From Flavobacteriales bacterium (lineage in GTDB: Bacteria; Bacteroidota; Bacteroidia; Flavobacteriales_E; Vicingaceae): 9,295 nucleotides of DNA. The notes beneath the pieces were generated by a model. The model saw only the letters and a list, made by a program, of their open reading frames with translations. It was not told where the DNA came from and ran no database searches. Below, piece after piece: positions 1 to 6,733 of this stretch (position 1 is the first letter of the stretch; every line of letters begins with the position of its first letter). Location of the stretch: positions 8,633 to 17,927 of the forward strand of contig NVVI01000009.1 of assembly GCA_002402165.1 (NCBI GenBank). Reading direction: 5' to 3'. A program made the translations under genes and the position numbers.

Positions 1-1119
1 TTTCAATATACAATGAGTTTAATAGCAACACAGCCAGATAAGCTTAATAAGTATTTAAGAGATTACCTTAGAAATAAGATGCTTCCTTTTTTATACGAAG
101 ACATGAAAAATAAAAAGAAGGAAATTATACCCTATGTATATAATTACAAAAAAACTCCAGATAATGGGATAAAGGATTTTTTAGAAACCCCTAGATATTC
201 AACAGGCTATACCACTTTATTTAATACAATTGGTTTTGTAACTGAAGCATTAAAGTACAAGCCATATAAAGATAGGGTTGAACACACTTATGAATTTTTA
301 ATGACTACTTTAAAATGGATGAATGAAAATCATGATGAATTAAAAACAATTCGTTCTAAAGCAAATGAGGATGTGATGAATCAAGAGGAATTCGAAATAG
401 CATGGAAACATGATACTACTTCATTTGAACAAATAAATTTTAAAGGATATGAAGTTGAATATATATCTAGTGAGTTCGGTGAAAATGCTAAATACCAAGT
501 TTACAATCAAGACAAACCATATACTAAAAAGATTAACTATTATAATAAATATGTTGCCACCCAAAAAGTAATTAAGCCAATTGCATACATTATTCCTCAA
601 GCGTATGTAAAGGTAATTGAACGATTTAATTGGAATGAAATAAAAATGGAAAGGCTGACAAAAGACACTATTATAGAGGTAGAAATGTATTATATAACAG
701 ATTATAAAACTGTTGATAAACCTTACGAAGGGCATTATTTACATTATAATGTTTCTTTAAAATCTAAGCTTATGCATGTAAAATTTTATAAAAATGATTA
801 TGTAGTTTATGTTAATCAAATAGGTAATAGGTATATAGTTGAAACTCTAGAACCTCAAGGAATGGATTCGTTTTTTGCTTGGAATTTCTTTGATGGGATT
901 TTACAACAAAAAGAATGGTTTTCTCCATTTTCATTTGAAAAAACAGCTAAAGAGATTTTATCATTATCTCCTCAATTAAAAGCTGAATTCCAAAAAAAGA
1001 AAAAAGACAATGATGAGTTTGCTAAAAGCCGTGATAAACAGTTGTATTATATTTACAAAAGATCTCCTTATTATGAAAACACATATAATCGATATCCAAT
1101 TGCTCGATTAATTAAATAA
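1..1119 (+). CDS. M14-family zinc carboxypeptidase-like protein, 3' portion (5' end outside window)
   Basis: The frame is open to the left edge, where codons for Phe-Gln-Tyr-Thr precede the first ATG at 13. That ATG is therefore probably internal and the gene starts outside the window. The visible 372 residues resemble the C-terminal part of large secreted M14 metallopeptidases of Bacteroidota. A stretch beginning RYSTGYTTLFNTIGF is followed by TEAL; the Glu encoded at 244-246 is the likely general-base glutamate of the M14 fold. The last 90 or so residues carry the family's characteristic tail (GMDSFFAWNFFDGILQQKE, then SPFSFE, then RSPYYENTYNRYPIARL). The zinc-binding HxxE and the third His would lie upstream, out of view. 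The family cleaves C-terminal residues from peptides and is usually exported, but the signal peptide cannot be seen here. The family call rests on motif recall. The gene ends in a strong hairpin terminator 1 nt after the stop. Confidence 0.72.
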   Translation, partial: FQYTMSLIATQPDKLNKYLRDYLRNKMLPFLYEDMKNKKKEIIPYVYNYKKTPDNGIKDFLETPRYSTGYTTLFNTIGFVTEALKYKPYKDRVEHTYEFLMTTLKWMNENHDELKTIRSKANEDVMNQEEFEIAWKHDTTSFEQINFKGYEVEYISSEFGENAKYQVYNQDKPYTKKINYYNKYVATQKVIKPIAYIIPQAYVKVIERFNWNEIKMERLTKDTIIEVEMYYITDYKTVDKPYEGHYLHYNVSLKSKLMHVKFYKNDYVVYVNQIGNRYIVETLEPQGMDSFFAWNFFDGILQQKEWFSPFSFEKTAKEILSLSPQLKAEFQKKKKDNDEFAKSRDKQLYYIYKRSPYYENTYNRYPIARLIK

Positions 1120-1120
1120 A

Positions 1121-1148
1121 AAAAGCTTCTCACAATTGAGAAGCTTTT
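1121..1148. terminator. Bidirectional intrinsic terminator between convergent genes
   Basis: A perfect 12-bp inverted repeat (AAAAGCTTCTCA at 1121-1132, TGAGAAGCTTTT at 1137-1148) encloses a 4-nt CAAT loop. The arms begin with A4 and end with T4, so either strand reads as stem plus U-tract. The element starts 1 nt after the stop of the M14-like gene and lies 34 nt beyond the stop of the minus-strand T9SS mini-protein, so it can serve both. Confidence 0.85.
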
Positions 1149-1182
1149 ACATATATAATGGTAGTCTTAAAAGGCTAGAATG

Positions 1183-1536
1183 TTAATTAATAATAAGTTT
1201 TTTAACTATTGCATTTTTTCCTTGTCGGAAAACGACTTGATAAAATCCTTTAGATATTGAACTCTCTAAATTAATTCTATATGTGTTTTCTTGTATGTTT
1301 TTTTTACTATAAATAATCATACCATTCATAGCGTAGATAGTTACATCAAAAGGTTTATTGTTTTTCATTTTAATATAAAAATAACCTTTGTTGGGATTCG
1401 GATATAGCGATACATTAATGAAATTATCTACTCCTACTGCATCATTATATGCTAGTAAGTTGTCTTCTGAGTTAATTTGTGCTTTTGCTGAAAGTATACT
1501 TAGCAGTAAAACTAATATTAGACTTATGTTTTTCAT
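1183..1536 (-). CDS. Small secreted protein with T9SS type A C-terminal sorting domain
   Basis: The 117-residue protein has a clear signal peptide at residues 1-19 (MKN, a hydrophobic run of Leu/Ile/Val, then SAKA before Gln20). A linker of about 22 residues follows, and then a T9SS type A sorting domain from about residue 43. The sorting domain shows the hallmarks of that family: YPNPNKG at 45-51, a beta-rich middle (TIYAMNG), KGFYQVVF at 96-103, and the terminal KKLIIN. T9SS sorting domains direct proteins across the outer membrane through PorU/PorV machinery and are normally cleaved off. Almost nothing is left as cargo here, because only about 23 residues separate the two targeting signals. 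The ATG start is supported by the signal peptide directly after it. The gene is divergent from the TPR/SpoIIE gene and convergent with the M14-like gene. It could be a remnant of a larger secreted protein or a genuine short adhesin-type peptide. Confidence 0.85.
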   Translation of the reverse strand: MKNISLILVLLLSILSAKAQINSEDNLLAYNDAVGVDNFINVSLYPNPNKGYFYIKMKNNKPFDVTIYAMNGMIIYSKKNIQENTYRINLESSISKGFYQVVFRQGKNAIVKKLIIN

Positions 1537-1582
1537 AACTATAAATTTTGGTTCTGATTATAACCTTGCAGTTTTTATGCCA

Positions 1583-1613
1583 CAATTTTATTTTGTATTT
1601 TCATCCTGTGCAA
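1583..1613 (-). promoter_or_regulatory. Possible promoter for the T9SS mini-protein
   Basis: On the minus strand, TTG (1611-1613) is followed after 20 nt by TAAAATTG (1583-1590), one mismatch from the Bacteroidota -7 consensus TAnnTTTG with acceptable spacing. Transcription would begin about 40 nt upstream of the ATG. In such AT-rich DNA a one-mismatch hit is weak evidence. Confidence 0.25.
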
Positions 1614-3587
1614 AAAGGGATTATTAATATAGTTTTATTTATTGTTTTTTCTTGTAGCAATTTTATTGCTCAAGACACAGAAAGATTAGATAGCCTACTT
1701 CATGAATCTACTCTAGATCATGCTGATACATTAGAAGTTGACATACTTAATTCAATTGCTTGGGAGTATAGAAATTCTGAAATGGAAAAGGTGAAAGTAT
1801 TTTCAGATTCTGCATTAAAATTAGCTGAAAAAAATAATTATTATAGAGGTCAGGTTAAGAGCCATTTTAATATTGGGAACATGTATTATATTCAAGGTGA
1901 TTTTCCAAAGACTTTGGCAAGCTATTTAAAAGCACTCGATATTTTAGAAGAAACAAACAATCAAATTGGAATTGCCAGTGCTTTAATGGGTATAGGGAAT
2001 GTCTATTCTATTCAAAAAAACTCTGAGAAGGCTATTGAATATCAGCAAAAATCTCTTGAAATAAGAAAAGAACTTAAAGATTCCTTAGGAATAGCTGCAA
2101 GCTATAACAACATAGGCTCAATTTATATGGAACTTAAGGATTATTATAAAGCTCTTGAGTATCATTTTAGCTCCCTTGCGATTAAAGAAAAATTAAATCA
2201 CTGGAAAGGAATGTCTTCTAGTTATGGAAATATAGGTACAGCATATAAAGAGTTGGGGGAATTGGATAAAGCGTTAGAGTTTCAGCAGAAGGCTTTAGAA
2301 ATAAGGCGAAAAATTAATAACATGAAAGGGATGGTAATGAGTTATACAGATATAGGTAACATTTATCATGAATTAAAGCAATATAATAGAGCTTTTAGCA
2401 ACCAGAAAAAAGCGTTAGAAATTGCAAAAAAGGTATCTTATAAGGAGGGAGAAATGAATGCTTTATTGTCCTTGTCTATTACTTCTGAAAAATTGAGAAA
2501 ATTTGACAAATCATTGAGCTATTATAAAGCTTATGTTTCTCAAAAAGATAGCATGTACTCCATTGAGAAGAGTAAAGAAATAGCAGATCTCGAATCAGTT
2601 TACATTACTGAAAAACAGAAACAGTTAATAGAAATATTAGAGAAAGATAATGTTATTCAAGAACTTAAAATAAATACTCAAGAGAAAGAGATATCAGTAG
2701 AAAAATCCAAAGCTGTGGCAATATATAGTGTTCTCGCTTTAGTGTTATGTTTTGCTTTCTTTTTAATATATACTGTTATTAAAAGAAAAAAGGCGAATGA
2801 AATTATAGCTTTTCAAAAAGAAATTGTAGAAGAAAAAAATAAAGAAATTACTGATAGTATTACTTATGCAAAACGTATTCAAGAGGCTATTTTACCATCT
2901 GTTGATCAACTAAATAAGTATTTAAAAAATGGTTTTATATTATATCAACCAAAGGATATTATTGCTGGTGATTTTTACTGGATGCAACCGAATGGAGATG
3001 ATGTTCTTTATGCTGTTGCAGATTGTACGGGTCATGGTGTACCAGGAGCAATGGTTAGTGTAGTTTGTCATAATGCTTTAAATAGAGCAGTAAGGGAATA
3101 CAATTTATCAGATCCAGCATTAATATTAGATAAAACTAGGGAAATAGTTATTGAAACCTTTGATAAAGGGAAACGAGAAATTAATGATGGGATGGATGTT
3201 GCTTTATGTACTATTAATTTTGGGGCAATGAAAATAAACTTTTCTGGTGCCAATAATCCCTTTTATCTTGTTAGGAATAATAAGCTAATTGAAATAAAAG
3301 GAGACAGGCAACCTATTGGAAAATATACCACCCCAAATTCTTTCACATCACATCAAATGGATTTAAAAAAAGGCGATTCTATCTATATATTTAGTGATGG
3401 TTATGCTGATCAGTTTGGTGGTGAAAAAGGCAAAAAATTCATGTATAAATCTTTTAGAAAATTAATACTATCTATTAATCATCAGACTATGGAAAAGCAA
3501 AAAGAAATTTTAAAATCCACCTATAAAGAATGGATGGGAGACTTAGAGCAAGTAGATGATATCTGTATTTTAGGAATTAAAATTTAG
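1608..3587 (+). CDS. TPR-repeat transmembrane sensor with cytoplasmic SpoIIE/PP2C serine phosphatase domain
   Basis: The frame can be extended to a TTG at 1548, but that adds 20 residues that do not fit a signal peptide. Starting at the GTG at 1608 gives MQKG followed by a hydrophobic stretch ending FIAQ|D, a typical export signal, and a protein of 659 residues. About six TPR units of 40 residues span roughly residues 80-320, with recurring NIG..Y...G/K and KAL/KSL signatures. A coiled coil (about 320-365) and one transmembrane helix (about 368-391) follow. A short linker helix (ITDSITYAKRIQEAILPS) leads into the SpoIIE-type PP2C domain (about 435-659). Acidic metal-binding positions appear intact: AGDFYW (D455), ADCTGHG (D472), FSDGYADQ (D597) and the final DDICI (D650/D651). 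The topology implies a periplasmic TPR sensor controlling a cytoplasmic Ser/Thr-phosphoprotein phosphatase. Such enzymes often act on anti-sigma-factor antagonists, but no such partner or STAS protein is encoded nearby. The 3' end overlaps the convergent next gene by 4 nt. Confidence 0.9.
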   Translation: MQKGIINIVLFIVFSCSNFIAQDTERLDSLLHESTLDHADTLEVDILNSIAWEYRNSEMEKVKVFSDSALKLAEKNNYYRGQVKSHFNIGNMYYIQGDFPKTLASYLKALDILEETNNQIGIASALMGIGNVYSIQKNSEKAIEYQQKSLEIRKELKDSLGIAASYNNIGSIYMELKDYYKALEYHFSSLAIKEKLNHWKGMSSSYGNIGTAYKELGELDKALEFQQKALEIRRKINNMKGMVMSYTDIGNIYHELKQYNRAFSNQKKALEIAKKVSYKEGEMNALLSLSITSEKLRKFDKSLSYYKAYVSQKDSMYSIEKSKEIADLESVYITEKQKQLIEILEKDNVIQELKINTQEKEISVEKSKAVAIYSVLALVLCFAFFLIYTVIKRKKANEIIAFQKEIVEEKNKEITDSITYAKRIQEAILPSVDQLNKYLKNGFILYQPKDIIAGDFYWMQPNGDDVLYAVADCTGHGVPGAMVSVVCHNALNRAVREYNLSDPALILDKTREIVIETFDKGKREINDGMDVALCTINFGAMKINFSGANNPFYLVRNNKLIEIKGDRQPIGKYTTPNSFTSHQMDLKKGDSIYIFSDGYADQFGGEKGKKFMYKSFRKLILSINHQTMEKQKEILKSTYKEWMGDLEQVDDICILGIKI

Positions 3588-4369
3588 GTATTTAACCACT
3601 TCATAAATTTCTTAAATCCACTTAATTTAGCTACTTCTTCTTTTTGAACCTGAATTTCAATTTTTTCTTCTTCAGCTACAACAGTTTTCTTAATTTTCTT
3701 TTTAGAAGGAGTGCTAGTAGTACCTGCGTGCTTTTGAGCATAATGCTCTTTTTGTTTTTCTTTTCTTTTTTCCTCTAATTTTTCTTCTCTTTCTTGTTGT
3801 TCTTTGAGAATAAGAGCATTTTTTCTTTCTTCTTCTTTTGATAGAAGATTATGCTTTTCCGTTTCAAGCATTGCTTGACGCTCTTGTTCTACTTTTCTTT
3901 GCTCTCTTGCTTTAGCTTTTCTTTCTTCGTCTTCTTTCCTTTTTTCCTCTTTCTCAATCGCCTTAAGTTCTCTTTCTTCCTTAAGCTCTTCCTTTTTCTT
4001 GTTGTCTAATGTCTCTTGGTCATAAACAACACCGTCAACTTCTATGTTAATTTCTTTTTTATTGGGTAAATCTATTTTTCCAACAATTTTAAGTTCTTGA
4101 GGAACGGATACTTTTACCGTTTCTATATGTTCTGGTTCAACTTTTTCTTCAAGAGTAGGTTCTTCTTCTTTAGAAACAGGTTCTTTTTCCTCAATAACTA
4201 CATTATCTTCTACAGCTGGAGAAAAGTGAGTAGTAATTATGTCAATTAAATCATCTTCCACTTTAGAGTTAGGATGTTCCTTGATGGTAATTTCCTTTTC
4301 TTTAGCTAAAAAAGAAACTATTTTTTCTGACTTAATATCTAATTGTCTTGCTAATTGTCCTAATCTCAT
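3584..4369 (-). CDS. Highly charged protein resembling the N-terminal extension of IF-2 (no GTPase domain)
   Basis: This 261-residue protein begins with a compact segment (residues 1-49) starting MRLGQLARQLDIKSEKIVSF. It resembles the small N-terminal domain of bacterial translation initiation factor IF-2 in Bacteroidota (pattern RLxxxxRxLxIxxxxxxxFLxxK, then an acidic helix). An acidic linker follows, and then KIVGKIDL (94-101), which recalls the GKIDL motif also found in the IF-2 N-terminal extension of this phylum. Residues about 119-212 form a long Lys/Glu/Arg-rich helix, probably a coiled coil. A basic patch (KKKIKK, 223-228) and a short amphipathic tail (SGFKKFMKWLNT) close the protein. 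There is no signal peptide, no membrane span and none of the IF-2 GTPase motifs, so a cytoplasmic, possibly RNA- or ribosome-associated role is inferred. The ATG is preceded by a well-matched promoter. Its stop overlaps the stop of the phosphatase gene. Function is unknown. Confidence 0.7.
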   Translation of the reverse strand: MRLGQLARQLDIKSEKIVSFLAKEKEITIKEHPNSKVEDDLIDIITTHFSPAVEDNVVIEEKEPVSKEEEPTLEEKVEPEHIETVKVSVPQELKIVGKIDLPNKKEINIEVDGVVYDQETLDNKKKEELKEERELKAIEKEEKRKEDEERKAKAREQRKVEQERQAMLETEKHNLLSKEEERKNALILKEQQEREEKLEEKRKEKQKEHYAQKHAGTTSTPSKKKIKKTVVAEEEKIEIQVQKEEVAKLSGFKKFMKWLNT

Positions 4370-4385
4370 GTTATGTATTTTTTTG

Positions 4386-4415
4386 CAAATATAAAGGATA
4401 GCTTATACTCTTCAA
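4386..4415 (-). promoter_or_regulatory. Bacteroidota-type promoter for the IF-2-N-like gene
   Basis: Read on the minus strand, TTG (4413-4415) is followed after 19 nt by TATATTTG (4386-4393). This is an exact match to the Bacteroidota -33/-7 consensus (TTG, N about 19-21, TAnnTTTG). Transcription would start about 10 nt upstream of the ATG at 4369, giving a very short leader. The promoter lies between two same-strand genes, which suggests the IF-2-N-like gene can be transcribed independently of the upstream isomerase gene. Confidence 0.65.
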
Positions 4416-4430
4416 AATTAGCTAGAAAGA

Positions 4431-5207
4431 TTATTTAATAACTATTACTGAATCTATATAAATATCTTCTACAGGCCAGTCTCGAGAATCAGTTTCTACG
4501 TGGGTTATTTTTGAAATAACATTAAAACCTTGAGTTATTTGTCCAAACACAGTATGCTCTCCATCTATATGAGCAGAACCTGGATTATTTTTATAGTAAC
4601 TTCTTTGAGCTTTAGTGTAGGTGTAATTATTTTCATCTTCGTAATGATCTAAAGATAAATCACTATACTTTAATCCTTCTACAAAATAAAACTCATCACA
4701 AGCAGATCTTTTGCTTGGATTTTCATGGTAGCTTCTCGCGGAAGCGATGGCCCCTTTTTTATGGAAATGATGATGGCTCATCTCTGCAGGAATGGTGTAC
4801 TTTCCTAACGTATCTTGAATTTCTTTTTGCAGGTCATCATAAGACCCACCACATTGTGCCATAAATTGTTTTGCTACTCTAGAAAACAAACAGTGTTGAA
4901 AATACCCACTTTTAGCATAAAGGATGAAATTCGCTCGATGTAAAGGAGTATCTTTAAAAAGCCTTAGTTTTATTCTTCCTTTAGTGGTGTACACGTAAAC
5001 AATTGTTTCAGGATTTTTTAGTCCATAAGCAGTAAGGCGTTCAACTACATTTTTGTCAGTAATTTTTTCGAAGAATACTTTTTTGGGTTCTTCAACTAAA
5101 ACTACTTCTGGTTTACTTTTATTTAAATGTACAACGGGCTTTTCCGTTTTATCTTTACAAGCTATAAGAACTATAAAAGTTAAAATGAATGTGTAGTTTT
5201 TAAACAT
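4431..5207 (-). CDS. Cyclophilin-type peptidyl-prolyl cis-trans isomerase, lipoprotein
   Basis: The 258-residue protein starts with a short lipoprotein signal ending in the lipobox LIAC (Cys17), so it should be lipid-anchored in the envelope. After a linker, a cyclophilin domain runs from about residue 68 to the C-terminus. The start of the fold is seen in YTTKGRIKLRLFKDTPLH. The catalytic-face motif FSRVAKQFMAQ (108-118) supplies the Arg110, Phe115, Met116 and Gln118 expected of active cyclophilins. HTVFGQITQGFNVISKI (198-214) is the conserved C-terminal part. Between them is an insertion (about 175-197) with the YTKAQRSYYKNNPGSAHIDG pattern, usual in Bacteroidota cyclophilins. The enzyme isomerises X-Pro peptide bonds and should assist folding of exported proteins. 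Two substitutions are visible: GGS in place of the usual GGD after the Gln, and Cys170 in the SACDEFYF motif where SQFF/SQFY is usual. It is divergent from the M15 peptidase gene across 81 nt. Confidence 0.9.
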   Translation of the reverse strand: MFKNYTFILTFIVLIACKDKTEKPVVHLNKSKPEVVLVEEPKKVFFEKITDKNVVERLTAYGLKNPETIVYVYTTKGRIKLRLFKDTPLHRANFILYAKSGYFQHCLFSRVAKQFMAQCGGSYDDLQKEIQDTLGKYTIPAEMSHHHFHKKGAIASARSYHENPSKRSACDEFYFVEGLKYSDLSLDHYEDENNYTYTKAQRSYYKNNPGSAHIDGEHTVFGQITQGFNVISKITHVETDSRDWPVEDIYIDSVIVIK

Positions 5208-5288
5208 GCGGTAAAAATAATAAAGTGAAAGCTTTAGTAATAATTCAAATTGATTATTATTTTTAAACCGTTAAAACATTAAAATAGT

Positions 5289-6002
5289 ATGGCAGTAACA
5301 AAGATTAGTAAGCACATTACCTACAAAGAAGGAATACATAGTAACACGGCTACTCGAAGGAGAATGAGGAACGAACCTGATGAAGAACAATTAGCTGCTA
5401 TGAAAGTATTGGCTAAAAAAGTATTTGAGCCATTAAGAGTTCATATTGAGATACCTATTCGGATTAACTCTTTTTTTAGAAGTATTGCATTAAATAAAGC
5501 AATAGGAGGGAGTGGTGCTTCTCAGCATTGCAAAGGAGAGGCTGTGGACATGGATGCTACAGGGGACACTACCAATAAGCAATTGTTTGATTACATCAAA
5601 GATAATTTAGATTTTGACCAATTAATATGGGAGTTTGGGACAAGTAAAAATCCAGATTGGGTACATGTTTCTTATACTTCTAGAAGAGAAAATAGAAAGC
5701 AAATTTTAAAAGCTGTTAAAGGAGGAAGTCCCGTTTACCAAGTTATTGAAATAGGTAAAGAGGTGGAACAGCCTAAAGAAAAAACTAAAGATAAAAGGAA
5801 AAGTAAAAAAGCAATTGTAGCTGTTAAAACCTTATTGAATGTTAGGAAAAAACCAACTACAGATTCAAAAGTAGTAGGTCAGTTAAAGAATGGTAAAAAG
5901 ATTAAAATAATAGGTGAGGAGACAGGTTGGTACCATATTAAAACCTCAAAGTATTCAGGGTGGGTATCAATGAAATACGTTAAGCTGCAAAAAAAGAAAT
6001 AA
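5289..6002 (+). CDS. M15-type D-Ala-D-Ala peptidase with C-terminal SH3b domain
   Basis: The 237-residue protein has an N-terminal peptidase M15A-like domain (about 1-145). It opens with ITYKEGIHSNTATRRRMRNEP, close to the start pattern of phage-type M15 enzymes (ITxxE, SxTAxR, IxNxP). Zinc ligands are His80 and Asp87 in SQHCKGEAVDMD (78-89) and His126 in DWVHVS (123-128). Glu115 in LIWEFG is the probable catalytic acid. After a Lys/Glu-rich linker (about 156-174), residues 175-234 form an SH3b domain (LLNVRKKPTTDSKVVGQL, GWYHIKT, GWVSMKYV), which typically binds cell-wall peptides. The family hydrolyses peptide bonds in peptidoglycan. No signal peptide or membrane span is visible, which is more like a phage endolysin than an exported amidase, yet no phage genes flank it. 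It converges on the beta-barrel gene with a 3-nt gap. Confidence 0.88.
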   Translation: MAVTKISKHITYKEGIHSNTATRRRMRNEPDEEQLAAMKVLAKKVFEPLRVHIEIPIRINSFFRSIALNKAIGGSGASQHCKGEAVDMDATGDTTNKQLFDYIKDNLDFDQLIWEFGTSKNPDWVHVSYTSRRENRKQILKAVKGGSPVYQVIEIGKEVEQPKEKTKDKRKSKKAIVAVKTLLNVRKKPTTDSKVVGQLKNGKKIKIIGEETGWYHIKTSKYSGWVSMKYVKLQKKK

Positions 6003-6005
6003 AAT

Positions 6006-6608
6006 TTACAAATTCCATTTAACTCCCAAAGTCAATACATCTTGGTTAGATGTTTTGCCATTTCCTAAACCAGCTCCCGACATATGAATAAATCCTAATG
6101 ACAATGAAAAATGCCTACTAATGGGTTTACTAATAGAAACAAAATGATGTAAGTTAAAGCCATCGTTTAAATCGGGTAATCCAGCTTTATTAGCTTCAAT
6201 ATAAACACCAGACAATTGATATTCTAGATAAACCTGTTTAGTGATTAAAAAGCTAAACTGTAATCCAATTCCAAAAGCCATGCTGCCATTATCTACGTAA
6301 TGAAAGAGGGCAGAAGGTCTTAATAAGAAAACTCGATTGTTGTATTCATTGGTTATGGTTGCTGAATCTGAAAAATTACTACGATAATCCACTGAAAATT
6401 GAAAAGGAAAGTAGATTTGTCCAAAGCCTGAAAAACCTTGATTAAATGGACCATCAGTTTGTGGTGTCCGCCCTCTATAAGGTCCAGCATTAATGCCAAT
6501 TTTAAATTTGGTTATTTCTAACCCAAATTTACCAGCATTGTTTTGTGCCAAAATATCTGCTTTATTAATAAATAAGCAGAAGATTATTATTGTCAAGTAA
6601 TTTTTCAT
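6006..6608 (-). CDS. Small outer-membrane beta-barrel protein, PagL/acyloxyacyl hydrolase-like
   Basis: The 200-residue protein has a signal peptide at about residues 1-21 (ending ILA-Q). The mature part of about 179 residues has alternating hydrophobic/aromatic strands and ends LTLGVKWNL, the aromatic-rich final strand typical of outer-membrane barrels. Near the C-terminus, FIHMSGAGLGNG (173-184) resembles the PagL lipid A 3-O-deacylase motif His-x-Ser-Asn-x-Gly followed by Asn-x-Gly, with His175 and Ser177 in the catalytic spacing. At the position of the PagL catalytic Glu (14 residues after the His) there is Gln189, next to Asp190. The length suits an eight-stranded barrel. If the motif is real, the enzyme would remove an acyl chain from lipid A at the cell surface. 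Otherwise it is an outer-membrane protein of unknown role. The gene is divergent from the ECF operon across a 125-nt AT-rich spacer, in which I found no confident promoter for either direction. Confidence 0.75.
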   Translation of the reverse strand: MKNYLTIIIFCLFINKADILAQNNAGKFGLEITKFKIGINAGPYRGRTPQTDGPFNQGFSGFGQIYFPFQFSVDYRSNFSDSATITNEYNNRVFLLRPSALFHYVDNGSMAFGIGLQFSFLITKQVYLEYQLSGVYIEANKAGLPDLNDGFNLHHFVSISKPISRHFSLSLGFIHMSGAGLGNGKTSNQDVLTLGVKWNL

Positions 6609-6733
6609 TAATCAATTTATTTGATAAAATTAATCATAAAATAATTCGATTTAAAATGAACATTTTCTACTTTACAGTGTAATTAGTTATAGATGATCAT
6701 TTAAAATTATAATAAACACTTAAAAATATAGAT

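Noticed and set aside
421..735. Minus-strand open frame of 104 codons inside the M14-like gene
   Set aside because: It lies fully antisense to a recognisable coding region, and its Phe/Ile/Tyr-rich composition is what AT-rich antisense DNA yields.
1388..1627. Plus-strand open frame of 79 codons across the T9SS mini-protein and divergent spacer
   Set aside because: It is antisense to a gene with clear signal peptide and sorting motifs and has no recognisable domain.
3068..3253. Minus-strand open frame inside the SpoIIE domain
   Set aside because: Antisense to conserved catalytic sequence; no motif of its own.
5239..5276. Imperfect palindrome AATAAT...ATTATT (5239-5258) and inverted repeat TTTTAA-ACCG-TTAAAA (5261-5276) between the divergent isomerase and M15 genes
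   Set aside because: The position would suit an operator, but short A/T-only arms like these are expected by chance in such AT-rich spacer DNA.
6609..6733. Search for promoters of the divergent barrel gene and ECF operon; best hit TTTATTTG at 6616-6623, and a small inverted repeat ATCAA/TTGAT at 6611-6625
   Set aside because: The -7-like hit has a mismatch at a key base and its TTG lies 23 nt away inside the barrel gene; the inverted repeat has only 5-bp arms. If the ECF operon is autoregulated, its promoter would not follow the housekeeping consensus.
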